Positions 23,466-31,214 of a DNA stretch of 49,106 nucleotides are shown here, in pieces (the first letter of the stretch is position 1; every line of letters begins with the position of its first letter). The DNA is from Thermococcus peptonophilus (GTDB lineage Archaea; Methanobacteriota_B; Thermococci; Thermococcales; Thermococcaceae). The translations under genes and the position numbers were made by a program. The notes beneath the pieces are model-generated. The model worked only from the letters and a program-made list of their open reading frames with translations. It searched no databases and was not told the origin of the DNA. The DNA is taken from NCBI RefSeq assembly GCF_001592435.1, contig NZ_CP014751.1, forward strand, positions 1 through 49,106, written 5' to 3'.

Positions 23466-25289
23466 TCACTTCCTTATCAGCACGAGCCCAAACCCGTCTA
23501 TGTATTTCACCACATGGCCTTCCCGGCCGATTTCATAGAAGGCCCGCCTAACGTGCTCCTCGTCCCCGCATTCGAGGCACTCGCTGAGGGGGAGGTAGTC
23601 CCTGCCCTCAAGCTTTCTCCTCACACAATCCCTCACCTTGGCGTAGACCTCCTCGTCCAGCTCAAGGCTCACCAGTGGAGCGAGCGCCCTGGCGTAGGCG
23701 TCGTTCGGGTTGTGGATTATCTCTCCCGTCTCGGTGTCCACGAGCACGAGCGAGACGTTCTCGGAGTAGAAGTTCCTGTGGAAGTCTTCGGATGAGACGT
23801 ACCTCCTGATGCGCTCCTCAAAGCCGAGGGGTGAAGCCACCACGAGCACGATCCTCTCCTCGCCGGGGGATTCTCTCGCTCCAACGAGATGCACGTTCAG
23901 CTCCGCCAGGGTCAGCGGGTCCGTATCCATGCCCAGCTCTGCGAGCTTCTCCACGCGGGTGAGGTACATCGCCTTTATGAGGATCCTCTCCTTTCTTCCG
24001 AGGAGCTTCCTCTCCTTCAGGCGGATCTCCAGGTATCTGTTCTCAGGAAGGTTCCAGAGGGCCGTCTCGTCGAGCTTTCCTCTGAAGTCTGAAACATTGA
24101 CCCCCTTCTTTTCCTCAACGTCCTCAACGGAGTACCTCTTTCCAAGGAGGCTTATCTCATCCCTGAACTTGCTCTTCACCCTGCCGATGAAGTTGAGCTC
24201 CTGAATCCTCGCTTCTTCCCTCACGACGAGCCTGCTGCCCTTCTCCACCTTGCCCGAGATGGCGAGCACTTCCTCTATCTTCCTCCTAAGTTCCTCGTCC
24301 CTCTGTGAGACCTCGATTTCCCTCTTCTTGAGCTCCATCTCCTTCTGCCTAAGCTCAAGCTCCTTTCTCCGTATCCTTTCTTCGAGAAGCTTCGCCTCGC
24401 GCAGGGCCTCTTCCCTGGCCTTTGCAAGCTCTTCTTCCAGCTTTTTCCTCAGCTCTTCGTCTTTGAGTTCGAGCAACCTTTTAGTCAGCTCCTCCTTCTC
24501 GCGCTCAAACTTTCTGATCAGCTCCTCCTTCTCCCTGCGGAGCCTCTCTATCTCGGCCAAGTTTGACGTGGAGAGCTCCTCCTCAAGCTTCCTGCGCTCA
24601 CCCTCGAAGAACTCGACCATCTCGGCCATTCTCTTCTTCAGCTCCCTAACCCTGGCCTCGTAGGTCTCCCTCACGGCCTCGACTTCCTCGGCCTTTTCCC
24701 TCTCCCACTCCTCCATGAGCGTCCGGAACCAGCCGTATTTGCTCGCCTCGTTCATGGCCGCGTCCACCTTCTCGCGGTATCTCCTCCAGGTTCTCTTGAG
24801 GTGGTACCTGAGGGGGAGCTTTATCTTCGGGTCTTCGAGCTGCTCCTCTATCCACCTGTCCATGCCGAGGTAGTAGGTTTTGAGCAGCTGGAGAACCTCT
24901 TCATCCCTGCGGTAGAGCTTTTCGAGGATGTCCTCCCTCGTGGTTATTTCGAAAACGTTGTACTTCAGTATCTCGTCTATCAGCCCTATTTCGCGCTCCG
25001 AAAAGCGCTCGCTGGCTGAGGAGAACTCCTCCCCCTTCCTCCAGAAGCTCCACGCGAGAACCGCCAGGGCCGCCTCGAATTTCGCCCTGAATGCCGTATC
25101 AACGTCGTCCAGGAAATCGCCGCATTCCCCCTCCAGATAGCGTGAATACGACTCAAGAACCCGCTCCCAGAGCTCCTTTCTCGTATCAAAGCTCTCCACC
25201 AGGATATCTCTTCCCTGCCTGATTACCCTCTCCGCAGGCCTTAGGAGCTTTCTCACGCAGTCGGGATTGCCTTCGTTAAAGACCACCAT
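23466..25289 (-). CDS. Large coiled-coil protein of the ESCRT-like cluster, unknown function
   Basis: 607 residues in three parts. Residues about 1-190 are helical and contain several Trp and Arg. Residues about 190-345 are a long continuous coiled coil rich in E/K/R (ERLRREKEELIRKFEREKEE). Residues about 350-607 form a globular domain (NRYLEIRLKERKLLGRKERI, RIVLVVASPLGFEE, VSLVLVDTETGEIIHNPNDA) ending in a winged-helix-like segment (HVVKYIDGFGLVLIRK). No transmembrane segment and no known family recognised. GAGGTGAT precedes ATG 25289. By position it could be a scaffold or nucleator for the Snf7-like proteins, as CdvA is in other archaea; no sequence likeness to CdvA is claimed. Confidence 0.75.
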   Translation of the reverse strand: MVVFNEGNPDCVRKLLRPAERVIRQGRDILVESFDTRKELWERVLESYSRYLEGECGDFLDDVDTAFRAKFEAALAVLAWSFWRKGEEFSSASERFSEREIGLIDEILKYNVFEITTREDILEKLYRRDEEVLQLLKTYYLGMDRWIEEQLEDPKIKLPLRYHLKRTWRRYREKVDAAMNEASKYGWFRTLMEEWEREKAEEVEAVRETYEARVRELKKRMAEMVEFFEGERRKLEEELSTSNLAEIERLRREKEELIRKFEREKEELTKRLLELKDEELRKKLEEELAKAREEALREAKLLEERIRRKELELRQKEMELKKREIEVSQRDEELRRKIEEVLAISGKVEKGSRLVVREEARIQELNFIGRVKSKFRDEISLLGKRYSVEDVEEKKGVNVSDFRGKLDETALWNLPENRYLEIRLKERKLLGRKERILIKAMYLTRVEKLAELGMDTDPLTLAELNVHLVGARESPGEERIVLVVASPLGFEERIRRYVSSEDFHRNFYSENVSLVLVDTETGEIIHNPNDAYARALAPLVSLELDEEVYAKVRDCVRRKLEGRDYLPLSECLECGDEEHVRRAFYEIGREGHVVKYIDGFGLVLIRK

Positions 25290-25298
25290 GGTATCACC

Positions 25299-25817
25299 TC
25301 ACAGGAGCAGGGAAAGCTCCCTTCTGAGTTTTTTCGCCATATCCTCCACCGCGCTGCCGTACCCTTCGATGGAGATGTCAACAGCTGTCCCATTATCTTC
25401 CTCTTCGACGGACACCGTTATCTCCAGCCTGCCCTTCTTCGTGTAGGCTCTGTACCTTGATACGCTACCCTCGCCGGAAACGTAATATGCGCCGAATTTG
25501 GAGAGGACGTACCTGAGGAGCTTGGCCACGATTGCCGGTTCTTCGTTGCTCGTGTAGCGTATTTCAACCACTTTGGGGGTTACCTTTGAGCCGATGTCCT
25601 CCGGCTCGACTCTGTACACCCTAACTTTGCCCTCCGTCGGTGGGTCGAGCTTTGAGAGGAGTTCCTCCATGAGCTTGGACACATCGGGAGCCTCGACCAT
25701 GAAGGAGATGCCCTTCAGTTTGGATACCCCGGCGCGGTTCGACCACTTGTCAATTAGATATTCCACGCGCTTTCGCTCCGCATCGCTGTCATAAACCACC
25801 ACGAACAGGTGTGCCAC
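25299..25817 (-). CDS. Protein of unknown function, first gene of the ESCRT-like operon
   Basis: 172 residues, alternating alpha/beta: AHLFVVVYDSDAERKRVEYL is a beta-turn-helix opening, KVVEIRYTSNEEPAIVAKLL a second unit, and RLEITVSVEEEDNGTAVDIS a beta hairpin region, with a C-terminal helix. It resembles small START-like or ligand-binding folds only loosely; I cannot name a family. The true start is GTG 25817, directly after a GGGGTGAGG Shine-Dalgarno; the frame upstream contains the TATA box and is not coding. It heads the operon that continues into the 607-residue coiled-coil gene 9 nt later. Confidence 0.7.
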   Translation of the reverse strand: MAHLFVVVYDSDAERKRVEYLIDKWSNRAGVSKLKGISFMVEAPDVSKLMEELLSKLDPPTEGKVRVYRVEPEDIGSKVTPKVVEIRYTSNEEPAIVAKLLRYVLSKFGAYYVSGEGSVSRYRAYTKKGRLEITVSVEEEDNGTAVDISIEGYGSAVEDMAKKLRRELSLLL

Positions 25818-25863
25818 TGTCCTCACCCCTAGGATTCTCTTTGAATAGTATTGGTCATTGGGA

Positions 25864-25926
25864 GCATATAAAGTTTTCGGCATTTTGGAGAAAAATATAG
25901 TATGGCCAAATTTTCCATTTTGTAAA
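25864..25926 (-). promoter_or_regulatory. TATA box and upstream motif of the four-gene ESCRT-like operon
   Basis: On the minus strand CTTTATATGC (25864-25873) with a purine-rich BRE is a strong TATA box about 50 nt before the GTG start. Upstream, at 25911-25926, the minus strand reads TTTACAAAATGGAAAA. The identical 16-mer occurs on the plus strand at 26568-26583 upstream of DUF302. A shared regulator of the two operons is suggested. Confidence 0.55.
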
Positions 25927-25960
25927 GTGTGGAAGAATAGGAGAAAACCCACGAAGAGAA

Positions 25961-26508
25961 TCAAACCCTATCAACGACGCCCTTCAGTATCTCCTCGACC
26001 TTTCCGGCGACTTCGAGGAGTTCGTCGTTCCCGGTCACGCTCATGGCGACCGTTGGGAGCAGGAGGCTCACGTGGGTCTTCCCTTCCTTAACGTAGACCA
26101 CGAGGTTGCAGGGCAGGAAGGTGCCGCTGTTGATGTCTATGCCTATCAGCTCGCTTGAATAGTCCGGGTTGCAGGCCCCGAGGATGACGTAGGGCTCCAT
26201 CTCAAGGCCGAGCTTCTCCTTGAAGAGGCTGTCAACCCTGACCTCGCTGAGGACTCCGAAGCCTTCCTTCTTCAGCTCTTCCTTGACCTTCTCAACGGTC
26301 TCGTCAAAGCCGGTCTCGACCTCCCGGACGTAGGCGTACTCCTTCGTGGGCTCTTCCATCCCGTGCATTCCGCGACCTTTCATGCCCTTTCCGTGCCCCT
26401 TGCAGCCACCTTTCATCTTGCCTTTGCCCTTCATTCCCTGCATGCGCCTTCCATGCCTTCCTTGTCTTTTCCCTTCATTCCACCCATTTCATTCATTTTG
26501 CCGTTCAT
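25961..26508 (-). pseudogene. DUF302 protein with Met/Lys/His-rich N-terminus, frameshifted near the start
   Basis: The C-terminal 130 residues are a DUF302 domain: VREVETGFDETVEKVKEEL, GACNPDYSSELIGIDINSG, LPCNLVVYVKEG and LLPTVAMSVTGN. The only well-placed ribosome site (AGGTGAT) belongs to ATG 26508, which begins MNGKMNEMGGMKGKDKEGME and hits a stop. Shifting one base at about 26443-26450 joins this to MQGMKGKGKMKGGCKGHGKG and the domain, making one continuous Met/Gly/Lys/His-rich leader. So the intact gene probably encodes about 182 residues. The leader could bind metal. Upstream lies the 16-mer motif at 26568. Confidence 0.7.
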
Positions 26509-26567
26509 TCTGAATCACCTCATTCCTTACAGTACTTAATTGATTGGAGGGAATAATGGGTTTGTCT

Positions 26568-26583
26568 TTTACAAAATGGAAAA
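26568..26583 (+). promoter_or_regulatory. Conserved 16-bp motif upstream of DUF302
   Basis: TTTACAAAATGGAAAA, identical to the minus-strand copy at 25911-25926 and close to those at 5962, 44631, 44661 (reverse) and 48431. All are intergenic. Confidence 0.45.
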
Positions 26584-26734
26584 ATTGGAGGCCAAAACTT
26601 CTCACAATTAAGAAGATCCCTCCTGAGTCCGGCAAACCCGCGATACTTTTGAACCCATCCGGCTCGCCCGGTGGAGTTTTGTTCAAGGAATTATTTATGG
26701 GTTGTTACCTCAGGTGAGCGGCTGGAAACAGAGT

Positions 26735-27553
26735 TCACCTCCTCACCCTCCGGTACGCCAGCACGAGCACCAGCACAAGCCCAGCAAAAAGCATCGGGTA
26801 GAACTCCAGATACCCAACCCCACTGGCAACAGGACAGGTCGGTAGCTCTTTTTCAAGACCCCTCGTGAGATTCAACCTCCAAAGGGAGCTCCCATCGTAG
26901 TAAAGCACGGTAACGTTCCCCCAGTCAAGGGGGACGAAGGGATTTTTAGGCTGGATGTAGATAAGGGCCCCTTCTCCCAGGAAGACTGCACGCAGGGTTG
27001 TGTTGCTCGGAAGATGAAGAGTCATGTTGTCGGGGACTTTAATTGTGTAGGACACTCTGCCGTTCGAAACGTGGAGCTTTGAGCCGTTGAATTCGACCGG
27101 GTACGAGGGCGAGGTTATGGAAACGTTGCCGCAGGAGCACAGCTCATTTCGGATTTCCTCCGGAATCATAACGTTGTTGGTTACGCACGGTTTTTCCGGG
27201 TCTATGGCCCTTCCGTCGCTCAAATACCAAAGCCCCCTGTAGAATGTATAAAAGAGCTCCTCTGCTCCGGTGGTGCTGCCAAGGTAGTAGAGCTTCCCAT
27301 CCCTGAAGTAGAAGTAGTACCCCCCAACCATGCTCGGGGTGGGTACCCCCTGCATTCCCGAGCCCAGTGCGTCCCAGGAGAGGGTTATTATCGCGTCGTC
27401 TTTTCCGACTTTAATAAAGGGAGCGAAACTGCAGTATTCGGTGGGGCCGAGAACAGGATGCGGACCGCAGAGGGACTCGGTAGCTAAAACCGGGGACAAG
27501 AACAAAAACAGAAGAAAAACAAAAAAGCCCAATTTCCATGTGGGGTTATACAT
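26735..27553 (-). CDS. Exported, C-terminally membrane-anchored protein of unknown function
   Basis: 272 residues. Signal peptide (LGFFVFLLFLFLSPVLA), a long extracytoplasmic domain with several cysteine pairs (LCGPHP, YCSF, LCSCG) and many N-x-S/T sites, then a C-terminal transmembrane helix (FYPMLFAGLVLVLVLAY) and the basic end RRVRR. This is a type I surface protein. The ATG at 27553 overlaps the end of the upstream gene by 8 nt, so the two exported proteins are translationally coupled. No family recognised. Confidence 0.8.
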   Translation of the reverse strand: MYNPTWKLGFFVFLLFLFLSPVLATESLCGPHPVLGPTEYCSFAPFIKVGKDDAIITLSWDALGSGMQGVPTPSMVGGYYFYFRDGKLYYLGSTTGAEELFYTFYRGLWYLSDGRAIDPEKPCVTNNVMIPEEIRNELCSCGNVSITSPSYPVEFNGSKLHVSNGRVSYTIKVPDNMTLHLPSNTTLRAVFLGEGALIYIQPKNPFVPLDWGNVTVLYYDGSSLWRLNLTRGLEKELPTCPVASGVGYLEFYPMLFAGLVLVLVLAYRRVRR

Positions 27554-28436
27554 ACGATACCCCCAAATTGTTTCTGCAGTATGAATCAACGTGTCTAACA
27601 ACATCAAAAGTCACTCCAAAGTAGTATGCCCTCTGAGAATATTTTCTGCCAATATTATTAATCTGAGCCTGTATGTAGTCGCTTGCTAATTTTGTGCAGT
27701 TGTTTGAGTCACTGCAAGTTTTGCAGTTTCCTCCACCACCTATAACACATTCATCAGCTTCCATTTCCATGAACACGTTCCAGCAATTGTACTTAAGCTT
27801 TGATCCCTCAAGATTAAGTACCCAGCCATTTATGTTACTTATCCGGCCCATATAATAATTTGGCTGTGCGAAAATATAGTCAAAATATTCGCAGGCTCCG
27901 GGATAGTTTGGAGGATAATACCAGGGGAATATATTCGTCCCCTCAATATTCATTGTTGGTACACTTGGAATCCAGATGAATTCAAATCCCGTGCTGTGTA
28001 TCTTTTGTGACATTTCTTTGATCAATTCGTGGGAGATTCCCACTCCCCTCTCTATCTGATCCTGTTTAAACATCCAAGCATTCTCAAGGCTCCAATAGAA
28101 TCCCCTTAAATTAGGGTCTGATGATCCAGTAAATACATTGATCCATTTTTCCCAATAGGACCCTTCAAAACTTCCTGTTATGTTGCCACGAGGTGTCTTT
28201 GAGGGCGTAAAGAAAGGTATTGTAACATAGTATGGCATGTTCATGTGCTCACTCAGATATTCTGAAAGGTTATATGCGTCAGTCTCTGCATCTCCGGTAT
28301 ACTGGATGTGAGCTGGCTGTCCTAGTACTACAGCATAGCCAAAACCTAGTTCTCTAAACTCATTTAGGCTCCCGCTCATTCTCGATTCGTAGTTCGAGCC
28401 ATTCCATCTGATCCACCACAGTCCAAAGTTCGCCAT
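27546..28436 (-). CDS. DUF4855-like, glycosidase-like protein
   Basis: 296 residues without an obvious signal peptide at the chosen start. WWIRWNGSNYESR, YYVTIPFFTP, LRGFYWSLENAWMF, FEFIWIPSVPTM and YFDYIFAQPNYYMG suggest a TIM-barrel of the DUF4855 type, related to glycoside hydrolases. The region FYWSLEN is the best marker; the assignment is tentative. Cysteines cluster at CVIGGGGNCKTCSDSNNC. GGTGAT lies 4 nt before ATG 28436. The gene is visibly AT-richer than its neighbours, as in horizontally acquired DNA. It is coupled to the exported protein at 26735. Confidence 0.6.
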   Translation of the reverse strand: MANFGLWWIRWNGSNYESRMSGSLNEFRELGFGYAVVLGQPAHIQYTGDAETDAYNLSEYLSEHMNMPYYVTIPFFTPSKTPRGNITGSFEGSYWEKWINVFTGSSDPNLRGFYWSLENAWMFKQDQIERGVGISHELIKEMSQKIHSTGFEFIWIPSVPTMNIEGTNIFPWYYPPNYPGACEYFDYIFAQPNYYMGRISNINGWVLNLEGSKLKYNCWNVFMEMEADECVIGGGGNCKTCSDSNNCTKLASDYIQAQINNIGRKYSQRAYYFGVTFDVVRHVDSYCRNNLGVSYV

Positions 28437-28780
28437 GGAAATCACCAACACATGTTATCTATTAAAGTATAAAAATCTTTTGAACAAGAAGATGGTTACA
28501 AACTTAATAATAGCTAATCAAAATAATATGGGCCATGCTACCGTCCGGGAGGTAGTTTATCGGTCTGGGGTCTGTTTAGCCGTTGGGAACCTTTGCGATG
28601 AGGGAATGTCTTCCTGATTGGAGGACAGTCCAGTACCGAACTCCGCTTTCAGGAGCCTGTTATATGCCCAAAACACAACACTCCTGCATGAAGGTAGAAA
28701 GCCACCCCTCGGAGAGAGTGTAAAAACGCCCCGTGTGCTTTATATCACTGTGATTCTGGCATTTAAATGGTGCTTTGCGT
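28437..28780. other. Intergenic region without supported gene
   Basis: 28462-28475 contains the AT-rich promoter (minus strand) of the 28436 gene. From about 28505 to 28740 the base composition changes to GC-rich and short protein-like strings occur in two plus-strand frames, but none matches a family I can name. It could be a decayed gene or an insertion-element end. Confidence 0.35.
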
Positions 28781-28896
28781 GTTTGAAACCTGCTGAAACC
28801 GCGTGAACCAGAACGGCCCTCAACTTTCCAAATCCAAGTGGGGCTTTTCACGTGAAACCCGTTGGAACGCTCTCTTCCCGCCGGTTCCCTGAAATA
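28781..28896 (+). promoter_or_regulatory. Promoter with GAAACC repeats, upstream of the 28930 gene
   Basis: GAAACC at 28785 and 28795 and GAACC at 28805 recur every 10 bp. A second pair (GAAACC 28854, GAACGC 28865) lies just before CCCGCCGGTTCCCTGAAATA, whose CTGAAATA (28889-28896) is the TATA-like element. The same core and similar repeats precede the genes at 33891 and 37004. Confidence 0.6.
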
Positions 28897-28929
28897 GTAG
28901 GGTGAACAAGTAGAATATGGTGATGCAAC

Positions 28930-29307
28930 ATGCAGAGTGGAAAGATTGTAAGTAATATAGAGATTATGGGTGGAGCGGACTGGATGAACCCAGGCACAAC
29001 CGCACAGATCAACTATATGGGGAGCATGGAGAAGGTGTTCAGCGCCGCAGAGAAGACCCCTACTAAGGATATCTACGCCACACTTGAGGGCGTTGAGTTT
29101 GAACTGAAGTTGCTCAAAACGGTGGGTGCCGAAGAAACAATCTCCCCCGAGGTCGCAAACCTCATGCTGGAAATTGAAAACCTCATAGAAAGCGCCAGGG
29201 CGGCTTATGAGCTCGGATATCACGATTCCGCAGAGGCCGTGATGCTGGCGGCCCTGGAAGCCTGCAGGGCCCTTGATGAGGCCCTTAAAGGAAAGAGGGC
29301 GGAATGA
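28930..29307 (+). CDS. Small helical protein related to the exported proteins at 33891 and 37004
   Basis: 125 residues, no signal peptide. A short N-terminal segment (VSNIEIMGGADWMNPGTTAQ) precedes two to three helices. The last helical unit (ESARAAYELGYHDSAEAVML, then AALEACRALDEAL) matches in pattern the repeat of the exported protein at 33891 (MSAWAAYNAGNYSEAITTAM, SAMEAYELV). It has a promoter of the same design as that gene. A cytoplasmic cousin of the exported proteins, co-regulated with them, is the simplest reading. GGTGATG precedes ATG 28930. Confidence 0.65.
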   Translation: MQSGKIVSNIEIMGGADWMNPGTTAQINYMGSMEKVFSAAEKTPTKDIYATLEGVEFELKLLKTVGAEETISPEVANLMLEIENLIESARAAYELGYHDSAEAVMLAALEACRALDEALKGKRAE

Positions 29308-29479
29308 AACGGGCACAGCGGGCCCCAAGTTTCTCCTTCTCCTTTGGCGGCAGTAATTTATATCTCCCGCTACCTCTTCTCAGAGACAACAATTGTAAAA
29401 ACCTGAACTTCTCCACATCCTCTAACGGAAGCATCATTTTGTCCATCCCTATTAGAATCATCACAAATGTCGAGAGGAC

Positions 29480-29998
29480 TCAGGCAGGACTTTCTGCTTC
29501 CCTCTCCCCGTCACTCCATCTCATTATCCATTCTATAGCAAGCGCCATGATGACCACAAAGATGACCGTTAGGGTAAGCCTTGCCAGCATAAACCGCGCT
29601 CCGAGAAACTGCAGTTCCACCATTTCCTGCGGTATCTTTATACAAGCCCATGCTGAAAGAAATAGGATTATGTTTGATATCCTCGCGCCTTTTTTGAGCA
29701 GTGCGGAGGCTATTGGGAATGCAACGTAAAGTGGCCCAGTTGGCAAAGTACCAAGGAGTATAGCAAGGAAAATGCCCTTTATCCCAGATGTTTTTCCAAG
29801 GTACCTTACCACAGCCTCATTCGGCACAAAGACCGCGAAGAGACCCAGCAACACCATCACAGCCGGAAGTATCTGAATCATTTCGAGAAAGAAGTTCCAT
29901 GAAGTTTTGATTACCGGGCCTCTCCTGTCGGGAAACGCTACTAAAAGGACTGCCGTGACAAGTAGGGTTATCCCAAGTATAATTAAGTCCCGTACCAT
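29480..29998 (-). CDS. ArsP-like (DUF318) permease, half-size subunit B
   Basis: About 172 residues with four to five transmembrane segments. ILPAVMVLLGLFAVFVPNEA, VRYLGKTSGIKGIFLAILLG and TLPTGPLYVAFPIASALLKK are hallmarks of the YraQ/ArsP_1 permease family. Standard members are about twice this length, with two such halves in one chain; here the halves are two adjacent genes. ATG 29998 has GAGG at a suitable distance; TTG 30037, overlapping the upstream stop, is an alternative that adds a charged 13-residue N-terminus. Substrate not evident: family members export organoarsenicals, but others are uncharacterised. Confidence 0.78.
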   Translation of the reverse strand: MVRDLIILGITLLVTAVLLVAFPDRRGPVIKTSWNFFLEMIQILPAVMVLLGLFAVFVPNEAVVRYLGKTSGIKGIFLAILLGTLPTGPLYVAFPIASALLKKGARISNIILFLSAWACIKIPQEMVELQFLGARFMLARLTLTVIFVVIMALAIEWIMRWSDGEREAESPA

Positions 29999-30033
29999 TT
30001 CTTTCCTCGTGTTTCTTTCATCCTTTTGCTTCT

Positions 30034-30516
30034 TCAAAGTATCGCCCCCATGATAAGGGCAATGATGATTGCTATGATGAAACTTAAGCCGTTCCGGAGA
30101 AGAGCCATTTTTCTTCCGAGCTCCTTTATCTCCAAGGGCAGAGTGACTATTCCAATCATGGTTAATGTTGTGATGAAAGCCGCGACTGCAGTGACTGATG
30201 CCCCGCCTTCAAGAAGGGAGGCTGCCAACGGGAAGGACAGCAGGGCAGGGATATGCATGATAGCCCCCAATGTTCCGATAAGCAACACACCACCAATTCC
30301 GGATTGCTCGCCTATGAATCTTGATATCTGGCTAGGCGGAACAAACCCGAGAAGCAACCCGATGATGAATATGATCGTAAGCACCATGGGGAACATTCTG
30401 ACAAATGACTTTCCTGCTATTTTGAGCGATTTTTTCGCTTTCTCTCTATCCTTAATAAATGCGATTAAAAGGCTGACGAGGGCCATGAGATTAATAATAA
30501 TTGCAGTGATACTCAT
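30034..30516 (-). CDS. ArsP-like (DUF318) permease, half-size subunit A
   Basis: 160 residues, four to five transmembrane segments. FVRMFPMVLTIIFIIGLLLG, FIGEQSGIGGVLLIGTLGAI and HIPALLSFPLAASLLEGGAS match the first half of the DUF318/ArsP_1 repeat. It would pair with the product of the next gene to make a full transporter. ATG 30516 lies 5 nt after the regulator stop codon, so the regulator and both halves are one operon. The GTLGAIMHIPALLSFP loop corresponds to GTLPTGPLYVAFP in the partner, which shows that the two genes are ancient duplicates. Confidence 0.78.
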   Translation of the reverse strand: MSITAIIINLMALVSLLIAFIKDREKAKKSLKIAGKSFVRMFPMVLTIIFIIGLLLGFVPPSQISRFIGEQSGIGGVLLIGTLGAIMHIPALLSFPLAASLLEGGASVTAVAAFITTLTMIGIVTLPLEIKELGRKMALLRNGLSFIIAIIIALIMGAIL

Positions 30517-30521
30517 TTCAC

Positions 30522-30854
30522 TCACTCCTCCCCCACCAAATTGATCACGATCTTCTTGGTCTTGAGTTTCCATAACTTCTCTGGGGCACCGGCTCCATCC
30601 TCTATATACCCGGCAACTTCTATGATGCCCGCATTTTTGAGTTCAGAAAGATGATAATACAGCCCAGATTTCGTTAGTTGCTCTCCTTTTTTGGTCAAAC
30701 AGTCATAAATCTCATTTGTGCTCCTGCTATCTTCCCCAATGCACTCGATAATCAGCCATCTGGTCTGGAACCGGAGGGCTCTAACAAAATTGCGAAGTCG
30801 AAGCCACTTTGGTGGAGCGTTTTCCGGGGGTTTGCATTGTCTTTCATTACACAT
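30522..30854 (-). CDS. Winged-helix regulator of the split permease operon
   Basis: 110 residues. Cys-containing N-terminus (MCNERQCKPP), then FQTRWLIIECIGEDSRSTNE, LTKSGLYYHLSELKNAGIIE and the wing GAGAPEKLWKLK. A paralogue of the regulator at 14812-15141. Cys2 and Cys7, with a further Cys in IIECIG and YDCLTK, could form a metal or arsenic site. ATG 30854 has GAGGCGATT before it; the long upstream extension of the frame includes the TATA box and is not coding. It probably controls its own operon with the two permease halves. Confidence 0.8.
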   Translation of the reverse strand: MCNERQCKPPENAPPKWLRLRNFVRALRFQTRWLIIECIGEDSRSTNEIYDCLTKKGEQLTKSGLYYHLSELKNAGIIEVAGYIEDGAGAPEKLWKLKTKKIVINLVGEE

Positions 30855-31214
30855 GTAATCGCCTCGAATATTCTTGTAATAGACTATAATATTGTGGTTG
30901 TATATAAGACTTTCTCCTGGACAAACAATTAGGTCATCTTCCCCAGTAATTGAAGCCGGAAGCCAATAGGACTTTCCGGGCATTCTAACTAAAATCTCTA
31001 ACCCGTCAGAAGATGAGGGCATTTCGGAAGTGCCCTTTGTATTTTCGGTGCTTCTCTTCAAATAGGGGTCCTCAAGCTCGATGTTGGGTGCTAAAAAGGC
31101 GTATAGTCATATTGCAGCCAGAAGATGGAGAGAGGCTTTCTCCTTTCAGAGACTCTCTTAGTCCAATCCCCAATAAATGAAAAATAAAAATTCAAAAGCT
31201 CATCCTGTATGCCA
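30855..31214 (-). promoter_or_regulatory. Intergenic region with promoter of the regulator-permease operon
   Basis: GTCTTATATA on the minus strand at 30901-30910 is the TATA box. Beyond about 30950, toward the Zn ATPase stop, I see no gene; AT-rich DNA at 31175-31200 may hold the terminator of the Zn ATPase gene. Confidence 0.5.

Noticed and set aside
22844-23551. Leu-rich plus-strand open frame that could pass for a membrane protein
   Set aside because: It is the complement of Glu/Lys-rich coiled-coil coding sequence, which always yields Leu/Phe-rich shadows.
28505-28740. Possible end of an IS200/IS605-type element
   Set aside because: Some strings recall TnpB C-termini, but no zinc-ribbon, no catalytic motif and no intact frame could be found; recorded only as an unexplained spacer.
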